A program made the translations under genes and the position numbers. From Annona cherimola (lineage: Eukaryota; Streptophyta; Magnoliopsida; Magnoliales; Annonaceae): a DNA stretch of 64,000 bases. Every line of letters starts with the position of its first letter. Positions within the stretch are counted from its first letter, which is position 1. Positions 46,400-56,872 of this stretch are shown here, one piece after another. The notes under the pieces are model-generated. The model saw only the letters and a program-made list of their open reading frames with translations, made no database searches and was not told the DNA's origin. Location of the stretch: assembly GCA_030490835.1 (NCBI GenBank), contig CM059975.1:60503174-60567173 (forward strand). Reading direction: 5' to 3'.

Positions 46400-46890
46400 C
46401 TCCACTTGACTCTATTTTTGCAGGTTTGTCTTAGAGCAAAGGCCAATAACATATGGTTTATGGATAATGGCTGCTCAAGACACAGAGAAAAAGGACTGTT
46501 CCATAAAATCAATCTGTGCAATGAAGAAACAGTTGCCTTTGGAAATAATAAAAAAGGTAAAATAAAAGGTAAAGGAAATGTTTATGGAATTTCAAATGCA
46601 TGTATTGAGGACGTACTATTTGTTGAAGGACTCAAACACAACCTAATGAGTATTAGTCAATTATATGACAAAGGATATAAAGTTGTATTTGAATCCTCTA
46701 TATGCAATGTTTTTTACGATGAACACATATTATTTAGTGGCAAAAGATATAGAAATGTATATTTGGTTTGCCTAGATGAACTTGAGGAAAAATGTCTAAT
46801 AGCTATAGAAAATGATCCATGGATATGGCATACAAGGCTTGGACATATAAATATGTCAAATATTAAAACATTGTAGAAAAAAGGTCTAGT
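46400..46890 (+). pseudogene. SIRE protease and GAG-pre-integrase domain of C1
   Basis: In the +1 frame relative to gag. NIWFMDNGCSRH near 46450-46482 is the protease active site. The family motif is D-S-G, but here it is D-N-G (codon 46466-46468 AAT), with the catalytic Asp kept. LFVEGLKHNLMSISQLYDKGYKVVF follows as in copia proteases. WIWHTRLGHINMSNIKTL marks the GAG-pre-integrase zinc region, with a stop after it (about 46874). The frame change from gag near 46390 could be decay. Confidence 0.88.
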
Positions 46891-47956
46891 ACAAGGGTTA
46901 CCAAAACTTAAATATGACGAGGATAAGATTTGCAAGGCTTGTCAATTATCCAAACAACCCAAAATGCCATTTTTCACCAAAATGGAAATTTCAACAACTA
47001 GGCCGCTTGAATTACAGCATGTGGATCTTTATGGGCCATCGGACATTTTAACTCTTGGTGGGAAAAAGTACGTGTTTGTAATTATTGATGATTTTTCAAG
47101 ATTTACTTGGATTATACTCTTAGCTAGCAAAGATGAAGCATTTTTTATATTTGTCACTTTTTCAAATTTGGTGCAAAATGAAAAATAAAGCTCAATTATT
47201 TCCATTAGAAGTGATCATGGTGGTGAATTTGAAAATAAATAATTCATAGAATTTTGCAATGAAAAAGGAATTCACCATATATTTTTTGTACCAAGAACTC
47301 CTCAACAAAATGGAGTTATTGAAAGGAAAAATCGGACAATACAAGAAATTGCTAGAACTATGCTAAATAAGAGTAAATTGTTCAAAAGATTTTGGGGTGA
47401 AGCTATAAGTACAGCTTGTCATGTATTAAACCGAGTTACCATTAGAGCAATATTGAAAAAGACCCTATATGAACTTTGGAAAGGTAGAAAACCAAACATA
47501 TCATATTTCCATACTTTTGGATGTACTTATTATGTGTTAAGCAATGGAAAAATAAATTTGGGAAAATTAGATGCCAAAAGTGATGAAGCAATTTTCCTTG
47601 GTTATTCATCAAATAGCAAAGCATATAGAATTTTCAACAAAAGAAATCAAATAGTAGATGAATCAATACATGTTGTTTTTGATGAATTTAACCAAACTCT
47701 GAGAAAGGAGGATGAATTAAGTGATGTAGATGATACATCGAAGAATTCAAAAGCAAAACAACAAGAGCAACAAGAGGAAACCGAGCCCAAGCTAGAAAAT
47801 TTCATTGAGGAAAGGGTAAGTGAAGGTAACAATTTCTATAAACCTCCAACTAATTTGAAATTCAAAAATGCTCATCCAATGGAGCAAGTTATTGGCAATA
47901 TCTATGAAGGAGTAAAGACTAGAAGGTCAAAACCAAAATATTTGAGGACAATATGA
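46891..47956 (+). pseudogene. SIRE integrase of C1
   Basis: CKACQLSKQPKMPF completes the zinc finger. The catalytic core has LQHVDLYGPSD (Asp), ISIRSDHGGEFEN (Asp) and PQQNGVIERKNRT (Glu), so the DDE set is present. Stops occur at about 47188 and 47240. The C-terminal part has YELWKGRKPNISYFHTFGC, FLGYSSNSKAYRIFNKRN and an acidic, Q-rich tail before the RT. This matches the copia order protease-integrase-RT. A frame change near 47940 leads into RT. Confidence 0.9.
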
Positions 47957-48625
47957 TTTGGTATCAAAAATTGAACCAACAACTATCGAACAAGCTCTTA
48001 ATAATGAAAACTGGGTTATTGCAATGCAAGAAGAGCTAAATCAATTTGAAAGAAATAATGTATGACACTTAGTTCCTAGAACTAAAGATTGCACTATCAT
48101 TGGTACTAAATGGGTATTTAGGAACAAATTAGACGAAAGTGGGCTTGTGATAAGAAACAAAGCCAGACTAGTAGCCAAAGGGTATTCCCAAGAAGAAGAG
48201 ATTGATTTTGAAGAATCTTATGCACCAGTGGCTAGACTAGAAGCCATATGTATTTTACTGGCATTTGCTTCTCACATGGATTTCAAATTGTTTCAAATGG
48301 ATATGAAAAGCGCATTTTTGAATGGATACTTGAATGAAGAAGTATATGTTGAACAACCCCCTGGATTTGAAGAAAAGGATCAATCAAAAAATATTTATAA
48401 ATTAACCACGGCATTATATGAACTAAAACAAGCTTCACGAGCTTGGTATGAAAGGTTGAACAAATTTTTGATTGATCATGAATTTCAAAGAGGAAAAGTT
48501 AATACTACATTATTCATCAAGTATAAGAGTAAACATATTTAATTATTCAAATTTACGTAGATGATATAATATTTGGTGCTACTGATAAAACTCTGTGCAA
48601 AGAATTTTCTCAGATTATGTAGAGC
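47957..48625 (+). pseudogene. SIRE reverse transcriptase of C1
   Basis: Begins with NWVIAMQEELNQFERNNV, then [55 protein letters not shown] and [16 protein letters not shown]. The catalytic YVDDIIF (about 48556) is in the next frame. The frames are separated by the loss of one T in a T run at about 48539. Stops are at about 48062 and 48620. All key residues are otherwise kept. The ORF 48635-49396 continues the domain. Confidence 0.92.
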
Positions 48626-49494
48626 GAATTCGAAATGAGCATGATGGGAGAATTAAATTTCTTCCTTGGACTGCAAATCAAACAACAAGTCGAGGGGATC
48701 TTTATAAATCAGTCCAAGTATATCAAAGAAATGCTAAAAAAATTTGGAATGCAAACTAGCAAGGGAGCAAACATTCCAATGAATTCAACAATCAAGATCG
48801 ATACGGATGAAAATGGTAAATGTGTCGACCAAAAACTTTATAGAAATATGATAGGATCTTTGCTATATTTAACTACTTCTAGACCGGATATTCTTTTCAG
48901 TGTTTGCATGTGTTCTAGATTTCAATTATGTCCTAAAGAATCACAGTTATTGGCTATAAAAAAAATTAAATATTTGATAAATACCACTAATCTTGGACTT
49001 TGGTATCTAAAGGGGTCAACTTTTGATTTAATCAGCTACTTGGATGCTGATTTTGCCGGATACAAAGTAGATAGAAAAAGTACTAGTGGAATATATCAAT
49101 TCCTTGGAAACATGTTGGTTTCATGGTATTCAAGGAAACAAACTAGTATTGCTCTATCTACGGCGGAAGCCGAATATATAGCCGCCGGGAGCTGTTATGC
49201 CCAACTACTTTGGATGAAACAACAACTAAAAGACTATGGTGTTGATTATTATAATATTCCAATTAGATGTAATAATACAAGTGCAATTTGTTTAACTAAA
49301 AATCCTGTATTGTATTCTAGAACTAAACATATAGACATAAGACATCATTTTATTCGTGAACATATTGAAATCATGATGTTTGTTTGGAATATGTGAAAAC
49401 TGAGGATCAAATTACAGATATTTTCACCAAACCTTTAGCAAAAGAATCATTTTATAAAATCAGAAATGATATGGAGATGATTGAGTTAAATTAG
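48626..49494 (+). pseudogene. SIRE RT end and RNase H of C1
   Basis: MSMMGELNFFLGLQIKQ and SLLYLTTSRPDILFSVCMCSRF close the RT. RNase H shows YLDADFAGYKVDRKSTSG (Asp), LSTAEAEYIAAG (Glu), an LLWMKQQLKDYG block and TKHIDIRHHFIREHI. A frameshift near 49375 precedes EYVKTEDQITDIFTKPL, the conserved pol end. The stop is TAG at 49492-49494. Confidence 0.92.
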
Positions 49495-49527
49495 GAATAA
49501 TTAGATATGGGAAATGGACTTAGAAAA

Positions 49528-49618
49528 GTCCAAGTCGATAGGCCCAGTCGACTCAGGTGAAATCGACTCCAGGAAAGCGAAGTCGACTCCGCGTCAGGGC
49601 GAAGTCGACTTCAGACGA
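49528..49618 (+). repeat. GTCGAC palindrome cluster between pol and the extra ORF of C1
   Basis: Full GTCGAC at 49547, 49582 and 49604, plus one-base variants (GTCGAT at 49534, ATCGAC at 49562), all in AAGTCGAC-TCC/TTC contexts. They are the same unit cores as in the LTR, starting 34 bp after the pol stop. The ORF 49514-49939 starts here and runs into a pyrimidine-rich leader; it is not a supported gene. Confidence 0.9.
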
Positions 49619-49629
49619 ACGACCATCGG

Positions 49630-50080
49630 GCTTCCAGTCATCGTCCTCTTCTTCTTTCTTTTTCTTTCTTCATTTCTTCTTCCTCCTCATTTTTCTCCCG
49701 CGCCTTTCTCTCCCGGTGCCTCTGCATTTCCCTCCTCTCATCTCTCCGGTTTATCTCCTCCATTCCAGCATTCTGGTTTTCTCCCTCTTTTCTCTCTCTT
49801 CTCCTCCATCTCTTGCAAATTTCTTCTCTCCTCTCGTTGCTGTCAGCATCTCGTTCTCCTCTCCACCTTTGGCATTTCTCATTTCCTGTTTCGGCATTCC
49901 CTTCTAGCCTATCTTTCTCTTCTCTTCCCTTTCCGGTAATTTCTCTCTCCGTCTCTTTTGCCATTTCTATCTCTCATTACCAAAAAATAGCCAAACTGTT
50001 CTTCTCAATCTTCTCTCTCAAGCTTTCATTTTCCATCTCAAGGTATCCATTTCTCTCTCGAGGTCCATTTTGAAAAACCC
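49630..50080 (+). promoter_or_regulatory. Pyrimidine-rich leader before the extra ORF of C1
   Basis: Dense TTC/TCTC tracts (for example TTCTTCTTTCTTTTTCTTTC near 49648) for 430 bp up to the ATG at 50101. No TATA box seen. Plant TATA-less promoters and 5' leaders often have such Y patches. Its place after a palindrome cluster suggests an internal transcription start, but this is inference. Confidence 0.4.
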
Positions 50081-50100
50081 ATCTCAGAAAACCAAAATCA

Positions 50101-51714
50101 ATGACACCCAAATCCAAATTGCCCAAATTGGTTGTGTCCAAGCCATCTCTCAAGCCCGTTCCTAGACAATTCGGCTCCCAAGCCGAAGAGGAGGTTCCTA
50201 GGAGGCAACGAACTCCTGCGAAGCATGCCCGGGAAGAACCATCGACCTCTACCGGCCGTCGGGTTCGATTCCAAGCCGGGACTCCATCAACCACAGCTGC
50301 CAGGGGAGAGGAACCACAAACTTCCCAAAGTACAAACACTAGTACTGGAAGGAGAGGAACCCCTTCCACAAAAGGGCAAGTCTTGAAAATATCGACGATG
50401 TATTTCAAGACATAGTTGCAGCATAGTCACTTTTACAAGAGTTTCTATAAGCGAAAGGTATTCATTCCTCAAATCATAGACTTTAAGTTTCTAAGCGACT
50501 ATGAGTTTGAGATTGAGGAGCTTCTGGATTTCTAAGGATGGACCAGACTGTTGAAAGCAGATGACAGGGTTTATCCCGACTTGACTAGAATATTCTACTA
50601 CCTATGGGATGATCAGTATTTCAGCACCTTTTTTAAAGGAGTAGAAATGTTTTTGGGAACAAGAGGGGTTCCAAGTCTAGATCATGCCATCATGCAGGTT
50701 GGGCAAATCTTGGAGGTTCCCTATGAGAATGAGCAACTACCTGCAAAGCTATCCATTACTCTCATATACAATCAGCTCACCAGGAGTGATAAGTATCATC
50801 CCGGGATCAAGTTCTTGCATTACATGAACTTATCCCCAAGGCTAAGGGTTCTGAGGTTGCTCATCGCCCACTACATCTATCCTAAGGGTGGAGGAAGGAA
50901 TCAGCTAAACCCACAGGAGGCGAAAATTCTCAGGAAAGTCGCCAATCGAATTAAGGTCAGCCTTCCGCGACTATTCCTAGAAGCCCTGGCCTCCAGAAAA
51001 GACAACCCACGAGGGGTTTTGCCCTACGGGACTTGGATTACCAAAATCATGGAGCATTTCGAGGTCGACATAGAAGGAGAGCCATTCGAAGTGTTGAAGC
51101 CGACGAATGCCATTAATAAGGCCTTGCTCCAAAGGATGAAAATAAATGTGGAGCAGTTCAGGGCAGAAAGAATCTAAGAGAGGATGGGCATACCGGCTCC
51201 AGAAGAAGCCGGAGATGCACATGTTCAAGGGGAGTAGCCCCCGCCACCAGAAAAGGAGCAACCTGCTCCACCTCAGGACGCTCCTAAGGAGCCTGCTTTG
51301 CCAGTATCACATGGATCCTGCTCACCCCATAGTTCAGAGATCCCAGATCTCGCTCCTCGACCTCCATCTTGGGACAACTCAGTCAATGTGATCCGAGAGC
51401 ACCTAGAACAGATCGAGGATTGCTTGACTAGTCAGATTGTCGGGGTCCTCAATGCAGTGATGGATATGCATTCAAGACAAGATCGCATGGATCGAGAACT
51501 TAGGACAATCCGATATCATTTGGCATCCAAAAGTCACAAGAATCAACCGATACCTGAACTGGATCCATTTGACACCGGATCAGTACGCAGAGATCCGACT
51601 CCGGGCCCTATATCATCGTTCTATTCTTCAGCCCATATTCGACCCGTCAGACCTACTACTGCTCCCCAATCTCCATATACCATATCGGCATTCTTATATG
51701 CCAAATCTCATTAA
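50101..51714 (+). pseudogene. Extra 3' ORF of C1 (plant-transposon-protein type, 'env-like' position)
   Basis: One frame from MTPKSKLPKLVVSKPSLKP (50101) to 51714, about 537 codons, with four stops at about 50415, 50533, 51175 and 51238. The N-terminal 110 residues are basic and Ser/Thr/Pro-rich. The central domain (50450-51170) includes FIPQIIDFKFLSDYEFEIE, GWTRLLKADDRVYPDLTRIF, FFKGVEMFLGTRGVPSLDHA and RLLIAHYIYPKGGG. It resembles the domain of unknown role often called putative plant transposon protein. A Pro-rich linker and a predicted coiled coil (VIREHLEQIEDCLTSQIVGVL) follow. No signal peptide or clear membrane segment, so an envelope role is not supported. In Sireviruses an extra ORF at this place is common. 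Confidence 0.75.
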
Positions 51715-51738
51715 ATCAACCCCTATTCGATCTATTGA

Positions 51739-51753
51739 TAAAAAGGGGGAGAA
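51739..51753 (+). promoter_or_regulatory. Upstream polypurine-like tract of C1
   Basis: AAAAAGGGGGAGAAT, almost the same as the tract at the 3' LTR 440 bp downstream. Repeated purine tracts before the 3' LTR are known from Sireviruses. Confidence 0.7.
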
Positions 51754-51878
51754 TAGTTGAGTATGTGTTTAGATTTTTAGGATTTTGGGTTGGGTAGCTT
51801 GTATAAATATTTTTACTGATTTTGAAACTGGTATTAAACATTTGTTCATGATCTGTTTACTTATGAAAAGTTTATACT

Positions 51879-51978
51879 TATGCTCAGATTACTTGCATTA
51901 TGCTCTGATTACTTGTGTTCTATTTTTATGCTCTGATTACTTATGTTCTGTTTTATGCTTTGATTACTCGTGTTCTGA
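51879..51978 (+). repeat. Tandem repeat, about 26 bp, before the C1 3' LTR
   Basis: Four units of TTATGCTCTGATTACTTGTG-TTCT type with small changes. Confidence 0.85.
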
Positions 51979-52181
51979 AATGGTTTTATGAATTCAACTT
52001 GCGATTTAAGAGATTCTTGGAAATAACTTTTGCAAATGTTGAAAATGGAATAAGTATGACAATTCAAAAGGCAAATGACCTATAATCATCCTAAAAATAT
52101 CAAAACAAAATAAAATAGCACGTCTTAAACATATCGAAAGGTACATACTCAAATCGGTTTTGTCAATCATCAAAAAGGGGG

Positions 52182-52195
52182 AGATTGTTGGAAAC
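52182..52195 (+). promoter_or_regulatory. Polypurine tract of C1
   Basis: AAAAAGGGGGAGAT directly before TGTTGG of the 3' LTR. Confidence 0.9.
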
Positions 52196-53919
52196 AAGTT
52201 ATGAAATCAAAAGCAAAATACCCAAAGTAAATGTTTTGATGATTAACAACTCAATTTGAGTAAGTTTTAGCTGCTAATATGTTTTGTGCAATGTTTAAGG
52301 TTATAAAAATGAAAAATATAAAGCATGACAGGTCAAGTCGATCCCCAAGTCGACTCCAGCAGCAACTTCAAGGGTCATTTTCTGTCCAGCGTTGAAATTG
52401 GGAACCAAAAGCTGCCGAAGTCGCAAATGAAGTTGACTCCACATGCGACTTGGGTGAAGTCGCAGACCAAGTCGACTGCAGCTTCGACTTCAGACTGACA
52501 GTACAGTTTCTAAAGAGCAAAGTCGCAAACCAAGTCGACCTGATGTTCGACTTGAGTGAAGTTGAAGACCAAGTCGACTCAAACTTTCGACTTGGAACAA
52601 ACGAAGATCAAAACTAGTCCAAAGCAAGTAAGGTTGCATGAATTCATCATGATGGATCGAGAACACACACTTGGACATCTTTCACGCACTCTATGATCCA
52701 AGTATTCAAGATTTCAAGACATGAAGCTAAAAGATTTTATGCAAAGATGAATATACTGAATTTCAAATGATACAAATCGAGGAAAGAACAATTAAGTTGA
52801 AGAAACATAAGCAAGCAAAATGATTTCAAAGAAGTTTAAGTTCACGTGGAATGTTAAGAAAGTCAAGACGCAACCGAAGTTGACTTTAGAAGCGACTTGG
52901 GTCAAGTCCCAGTCCAAGTCGACCTAAAAGATAGACTTGGAAATTGGAGGAATCCGAAGTCGCACCCAAAGTCGACTCCACATGTGACTTGGGTCAAGTT
53001 CAAGACCAAGTTGACCTAAGGAAGAACTTGAGCAGCCTGTTTTCAACTGAAGTCGCACCCGAAGTCGACTCCAGCCTGCGACTTGGGTGAAGTCGCACAC
53101 GAAGTCGACTCCATCTACGACTTGGGTCGTAACGTTCAAAAATTTAAATGTTGGCACATTTATTATGCGCCAACCAACTCTCTAATGTTCAAATCTCTCC
53201 TTGCATTATATATAGACACTCAAGTGAATGTGGAAACATACAAGATAGAGCAGAAAAAGGGGAAAGAGAAGCTACTAAGATCTATATTCCACTTTCTTCT
53301 ACTTTTGAGTGATCTATATACTTTTGAAGGAAGAACGAGCTTTCAACTTGTTGTTTGCTTCAACGCCAATCGATTCATCACTTCTACGAATTCTTCCTCG
53401 AGCTCAAACTTGCCTATACAAATCTGTAAAGTGTAGATTTCTTACATTTCATTTTGTCATTTGGTTTTTGATACTTGGTTTGATTTTGGTGTTTCAAACC
53501 AAGTGATAGCAAAGTAGCGTTGTGACTGGAGTGGGACCCGTCACCTACTTGTGCTGCGTGTTGTATATGCCCCCTAAAGCTAGAATCTAGAAGAGAGAGG
53601 AGACTCTGGTTGTATATGCCCCCTAGAGCTGGAATCTAGAAGAAAGCAGAGGCTTTAGTTGTATTCGTGGAATACATAGTGGAACCCAAGTCACAATGGG
53701 TGTGAGCTTGGAAGAGTGGAGTAAGGAAGGTTGCCCGAACCACTATAAATCTTGTCCATTGTTTTTCATTTTCTCTTTTATAATCTTGTTGCTTTCCATT
53801 TGCTTTACTAAAGGGGACTAAACTAAACCGGGGTAAAGTTTCTAGTTTAAGTTGAAAAAATTTAAATACCCAATTCACTCCTCCCCTCTTGGGTAATTGC
53901 CATTAACTCGGGACCAACA
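52196..53919 (+). mobile_element. 3' LTR of C1
   Basis: TGTTGGAAAC...GGGACCAACA, 1724 bp. Palindrome clusters at 52330-52595 and 52865-53130, TATA (TATATATAG) at 53207-53215. Aligns with the 5' LTR over its whole length except for a missing repeat unit near 52350. The ORFs 52924-53506 are LTR by-products. Confidence 0.95.
53207..53215 (+). promoter_or_regulatory. TATA box of C1 3' LTR
   Basis: TATATATAG as in the 5' LTR. Confidence 0.7.
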
Positions 53920-53924
53920 AGTAG

Positions 53925-54171
53925 ACCAATTCTACCAACTTCCTCCAACACTCAGATTTTCAAATCCTTGTTTTGCAATCTGTATTCTTCTTATGTTTGT
54001 TCCAGGTTACATATATCTTATTATATCACCTATCTTTTTCCGTCATTCTTTTAAACAATTCTAAGGTAAACTTTTTGTCTCCTATCTCATCTAAAACCTG
54101 TGGGTTATGGCCCACATTTAAGTCATATTTTTCACATTAATGTTGGCCAACCTATATTCAGGGAATTGATA
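53925..54171 (-). pseudogene. G2 integrase C-terminal remnant
   Basis: Continues G2 after the C1 insertion. The first 45 bases on the minus strand decode to an EVLEKVGKLAY-like end as in G1 (VLEEVGRIG seen, with a stop before it). Beyond that it is too decayed to align. RT, RNase H and most of integrase are missing from G2, since protease sequence follows on the other side of the Athila LTR. Confidence 0.6.
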
Positions 54172-54176
54172 ACTCA

Positions 54177-54204
54177 TAAAAATACGAGTTATCATGGCCA
54201 ATTT
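54177..54204 (+). repeat. Terminal hairpin of Athila-type LTR (9-bp arms)
   Basis: TGATAACTC and GAGTTATCA around a 10-base AT loop. Confidence 0.85.
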
Positions 54205-54443
54205 CAAAATTTATTTATGCGTTAGTTCGAGATATTAGGCTTAGTTTGCATCAATTCAGCTTAATTTTCACTCGTTTTGCATTTTAGGAGCATTATTTAG
54301 TTTTTAGGCATTTTTAGCATTAATTACGCATTTCTTTAGTTCATTTACTTAGTTTTTTTATCTTTTGCAGGAAGGACGGGACATATGAAGGCAATGCGGG
54401 CGAGTGGAGTACAGATCGAGACAAGTCACAAGGCAGGTGGATA

Positions 54444-54802
54444 GCACCTAGGCGCCACCCTCCGTGCCCTTGCCATTTTTCAGCACAATTCAGCATACAA
54501 CTTGTTTCCAGTGAGTTGGTGCCTAGGCGCCAGACAGGGGCGCCCAGACGCCACTTCATCAACATGCAGGAAAAGTTAATAAAGTTTTTGAAGCCACAAA
54601 CACAACTGCTTCTAGGGAGTTGGCGCCTTGGCGCCAGGCATGATCCCACAATATGTTCAGGAGAAGCTCCAAATCATGGAATATCCAGGGAGTTGGTGCC
54701 TAGGCACCAAAGCAAGAATTCCTAGGATTTGCAGAGAAGTTCCAAGTTGCCCAGCACACAGAGAGTTGGCACCTAGGCACCAGCTAGGGGCGCTTAGGCG
54801 CC
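54444..54802 (+). repeat. GGCGCC-TA-GGCGCC palindrome array in Athila solo LTR
   Basis: Fourteen-base palindromes or one- to three-base variants start at 54444, 54518, 54622, 54695, 54768 and 54789. Most are preceded by GAGTTGG. Steps between the first five are 74, 104, 73 and 73 bp. The TATA box follows 52 bp after the last. Confidence 0.93.
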
Positions 54803-54854
54803 AATATGCATCCGTCTGAGCAAATTCTAGTGCGTAGGCTGCGCAATTGGACTC

Positions 54855-54863
54855 TATAAATAG
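54855..54863 (+). promoter_or_regulatory. TATA box of Athila solo LTR
   Basis: TATAAATAG in ACTCTATAAATAGATCC, directly downstream of the palindrome array. Confidence 0.75.
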
Positions 54864-55855
54864 ATCCTAAGGGTTCGCGTGCGATGAAAAGAGGGAGGAA
54901 AGCCCAGAAACGAACTTCAAAGCCAGAGAAAAGAGAAAATTGCGATCAAAACACGGATTGAAGAGAGAATCAACTCCGTTGGTGGAAGCCACCAGAAAAC
55001 CAGTTTTCTCTTATTCTTTCTATTTTTCTTTCTTTACTTTCATGGATACTTTTTATATGGATGTAATGGATGTTAAGATCATGTCTTTGAACTAAACCTC
55101 CATTAGATGGATAGTTAGGAAGAATTGAATTCTAAACTATATTATTTTTTATTTTTTGAATATTCAGGAATGAATATTTGACTTTATATATGATTGTGTA
55201 TGATTTACCTTTGCATGTGTGGATTTAATATTTTTTACAAGATTAGCTACCTTGTAAGATAATTTATTTGTTTAATTTATCCTTGGAAGAGGAAAATCTC
55301 TGCTATAGATCCATGTGCAAGGCATAGGTTTCCACCTTGTTAAGGGGAGTTGTTTAACGGATAGGAATATACCGTTAAACCCTGTGTAGTCATTATACAG
55401 GTTATGAACTCATCAATTTCACTTTATTTAATGGCATGGGAACATAGTAATTAAATAAGGTGTGATTAGTTTTATATAATGTTGGAAGACATATATAGAG
55501 ATTAATGAGCTTGGGCTAGTAAATCCATACACAATCTAATTAAAAAGAACCAATGCGATATAGTTTAGATTCAAGGATTCCAAGCTATCCATCTGCCATC
55601 CCTGATCAGTAAACCCATTTCTAGTATCCAGAAGTTTCGTAACTCTACTCTAATTTCTCATTGCAATCGTTAGTTTTAGTTAAATCATAAACTCAGAATT
55701 TTCTACCCATCAAAAGCAGTTAAACTAATTAATAATTCCGGTTAACAATTCCTCATGGGAACAATACTTTACTCACTCTTTATTACTTGACACGGCATGT
55801 ATACTTGCGTAAATAACAAGCATTTTAATTGACATATACGCAGCTCGTCAGGAAT

Positions 55856-56872
55856 CCTACATAATTGATGCTATTTGTCCTTTCTACTAGCAGTGCATGA
55901 CTGGTTACATTTTGGTATGCTATAAATAACTAAGTAGCACCATAATCAAATGACGCTACTATAGAATTCTTGAAATGTAAATCATACCTACAACCTTCTT
56001 TTCCTCCTATTTTCGTGGCTCATCGTCAGTCAATGCATGCATCTGCATGAATTTGTAGAGCTTCCTTGTCAATTGGTGGTTATAGCGTTCCTTGTTGAGC
56101 TCATATCCCTTGTTCTGGTGTTATTTGTGTCTTGTTTAGATATTTTGAAGCAATATGTTCCACTTGGTCACAATTGAAGCACTTTATCTCTCTTACCTTA
56201 GTAACTTGACAATCTCTCACCACATGACTAATTTGACCACATTTATACATCGATTTGAACCCCTTAAACATTCTCCAAAGTGACATTTTTGACAATTTTC
56301 ACAAATTGGGGCACATATCATGATAAAGCTCAATTTTCTTTCTCTTGTCACTACTTTCTTACTTCTTCCCTTTCCTGCATCCTGCTCTTTGGGGCTAGGA
56401 TTAAATTGTTCTTGCCCTTATGATAATTTTTGGGTCTTTAATGTTTCTATCTTATTGTCATCAACTCTTATAGGTTATGGTATTAGGTTTGGAAGTGCGG
56501 CCTGCATCAGCCTGTTTCCTCCTTGTCCTCTTGACTGGTCTGTTGGGCTTTTTCCCAAATACCTTAAATTATTTCTACCGTTTGGACTATCTAATCCCGG
56601 GTAGCTTACTGCATAGCTTCCTTTATAGTTGTAGCTTCCTTTTGCATTATCAATTCTAATTGGACGGTGTTACCTGTAGCGGTTCCACCTTCAACATGCC
56701 ACTCAGGGTTTACATTTGCTTGTCGCTGACGAGTCCTTAGGTTTAGTTGATCTCCTTGTCTTGGTCGCTTAGACCTGCTACTGGTTTCATTGACTTCTTG
56801 TTGACTCACAGGTACTTCATTTGCTAGAGCTTTTCCCTTGTTTAGCCTAGCTCTTGCTCTTGTGATAGACAT
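55856..56872 (-). pseudogene. Decayed gag and protease of G2
   Basis: The left part (55860-55990) aligns with the protease region of G1 around 25725-25860. The piece 56101-56295 has two zinc knuckles (YKCGQISHVVRDC and CFNCDQVEHIASKY); the last Cys of the second is Tyr. Gag starts at 56872 with MSITRARARLNKGKALANEV, parallel to the G1 start at 27239. The capsid block between about 56300 and 56600 is largely deleted: G1 needs about 1.2 kb for what takes 0.7 kb here. The plus-strand ORFs at 56320-56659 are shadows. Confidence 0.75.

Larger units (their letters stand above)
42771..53919 (+). mobile_element. Nearly complete SIRE-type Ty1/copia element C1
   Basis: Order: LTR 42771-44538, primer site, gag 44587-46350, pol 46400-49494, palindrome cluster, extra ORF 50101-51714, purine tract, tandem repeats, second purine tract, LTR 52196-53919. 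The flanks are AATAG (42766-42770) and AGTAG (53920-53924), a target duplication with one mismatch. Length is 11.1 kb. The UBN2-like gag, long LTRs and extra 3' ORF place it with Sirevirus/SIRE. It is inserted in the degenerate end of G2 pol. Frameshifts and stops make it non-autonomous now. Confidence 0.95.
54177..55850 (+). mobile_element. Athila-type solo LTR with target duplication GGAAT
   Basis: TGATAACTC...CAGCTCGTCA, 1674 bp, flanked by GGAAT at 54172-54176 and 55851-55855. It aligns with the reverse copy at 59205-60860 over its length, including the 28-base terminal hairpin, five GGCGCC-type palindromes and TATAAATAG. No internal domain. It sits in the decayed G2 interior. The ORFs 54341-54819 read through the palindromes and are not genes. 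Confidence 0.95.

Noticed and set aside
49514..50073. Ser/Leu/Phe-rich ORFs that might be taken for a membrane or signal segment of an envelope protein
   Set aside because: Several overlapping frames are open because the leader is pyrimidine-rich. They are not in frame with the extra ORF at 50101 and start in palindromes.
51785..51991. Leu/Cys/Tyr-rich ORF
   Set aside because: It is a translation of the 26-bp tandem repeat before the 3' LTR.
56320..56659. Plus-strand ORFs with hydrophobic stretches
   Set aside because: They are shadows of the decayed minus-strand gag of G2.
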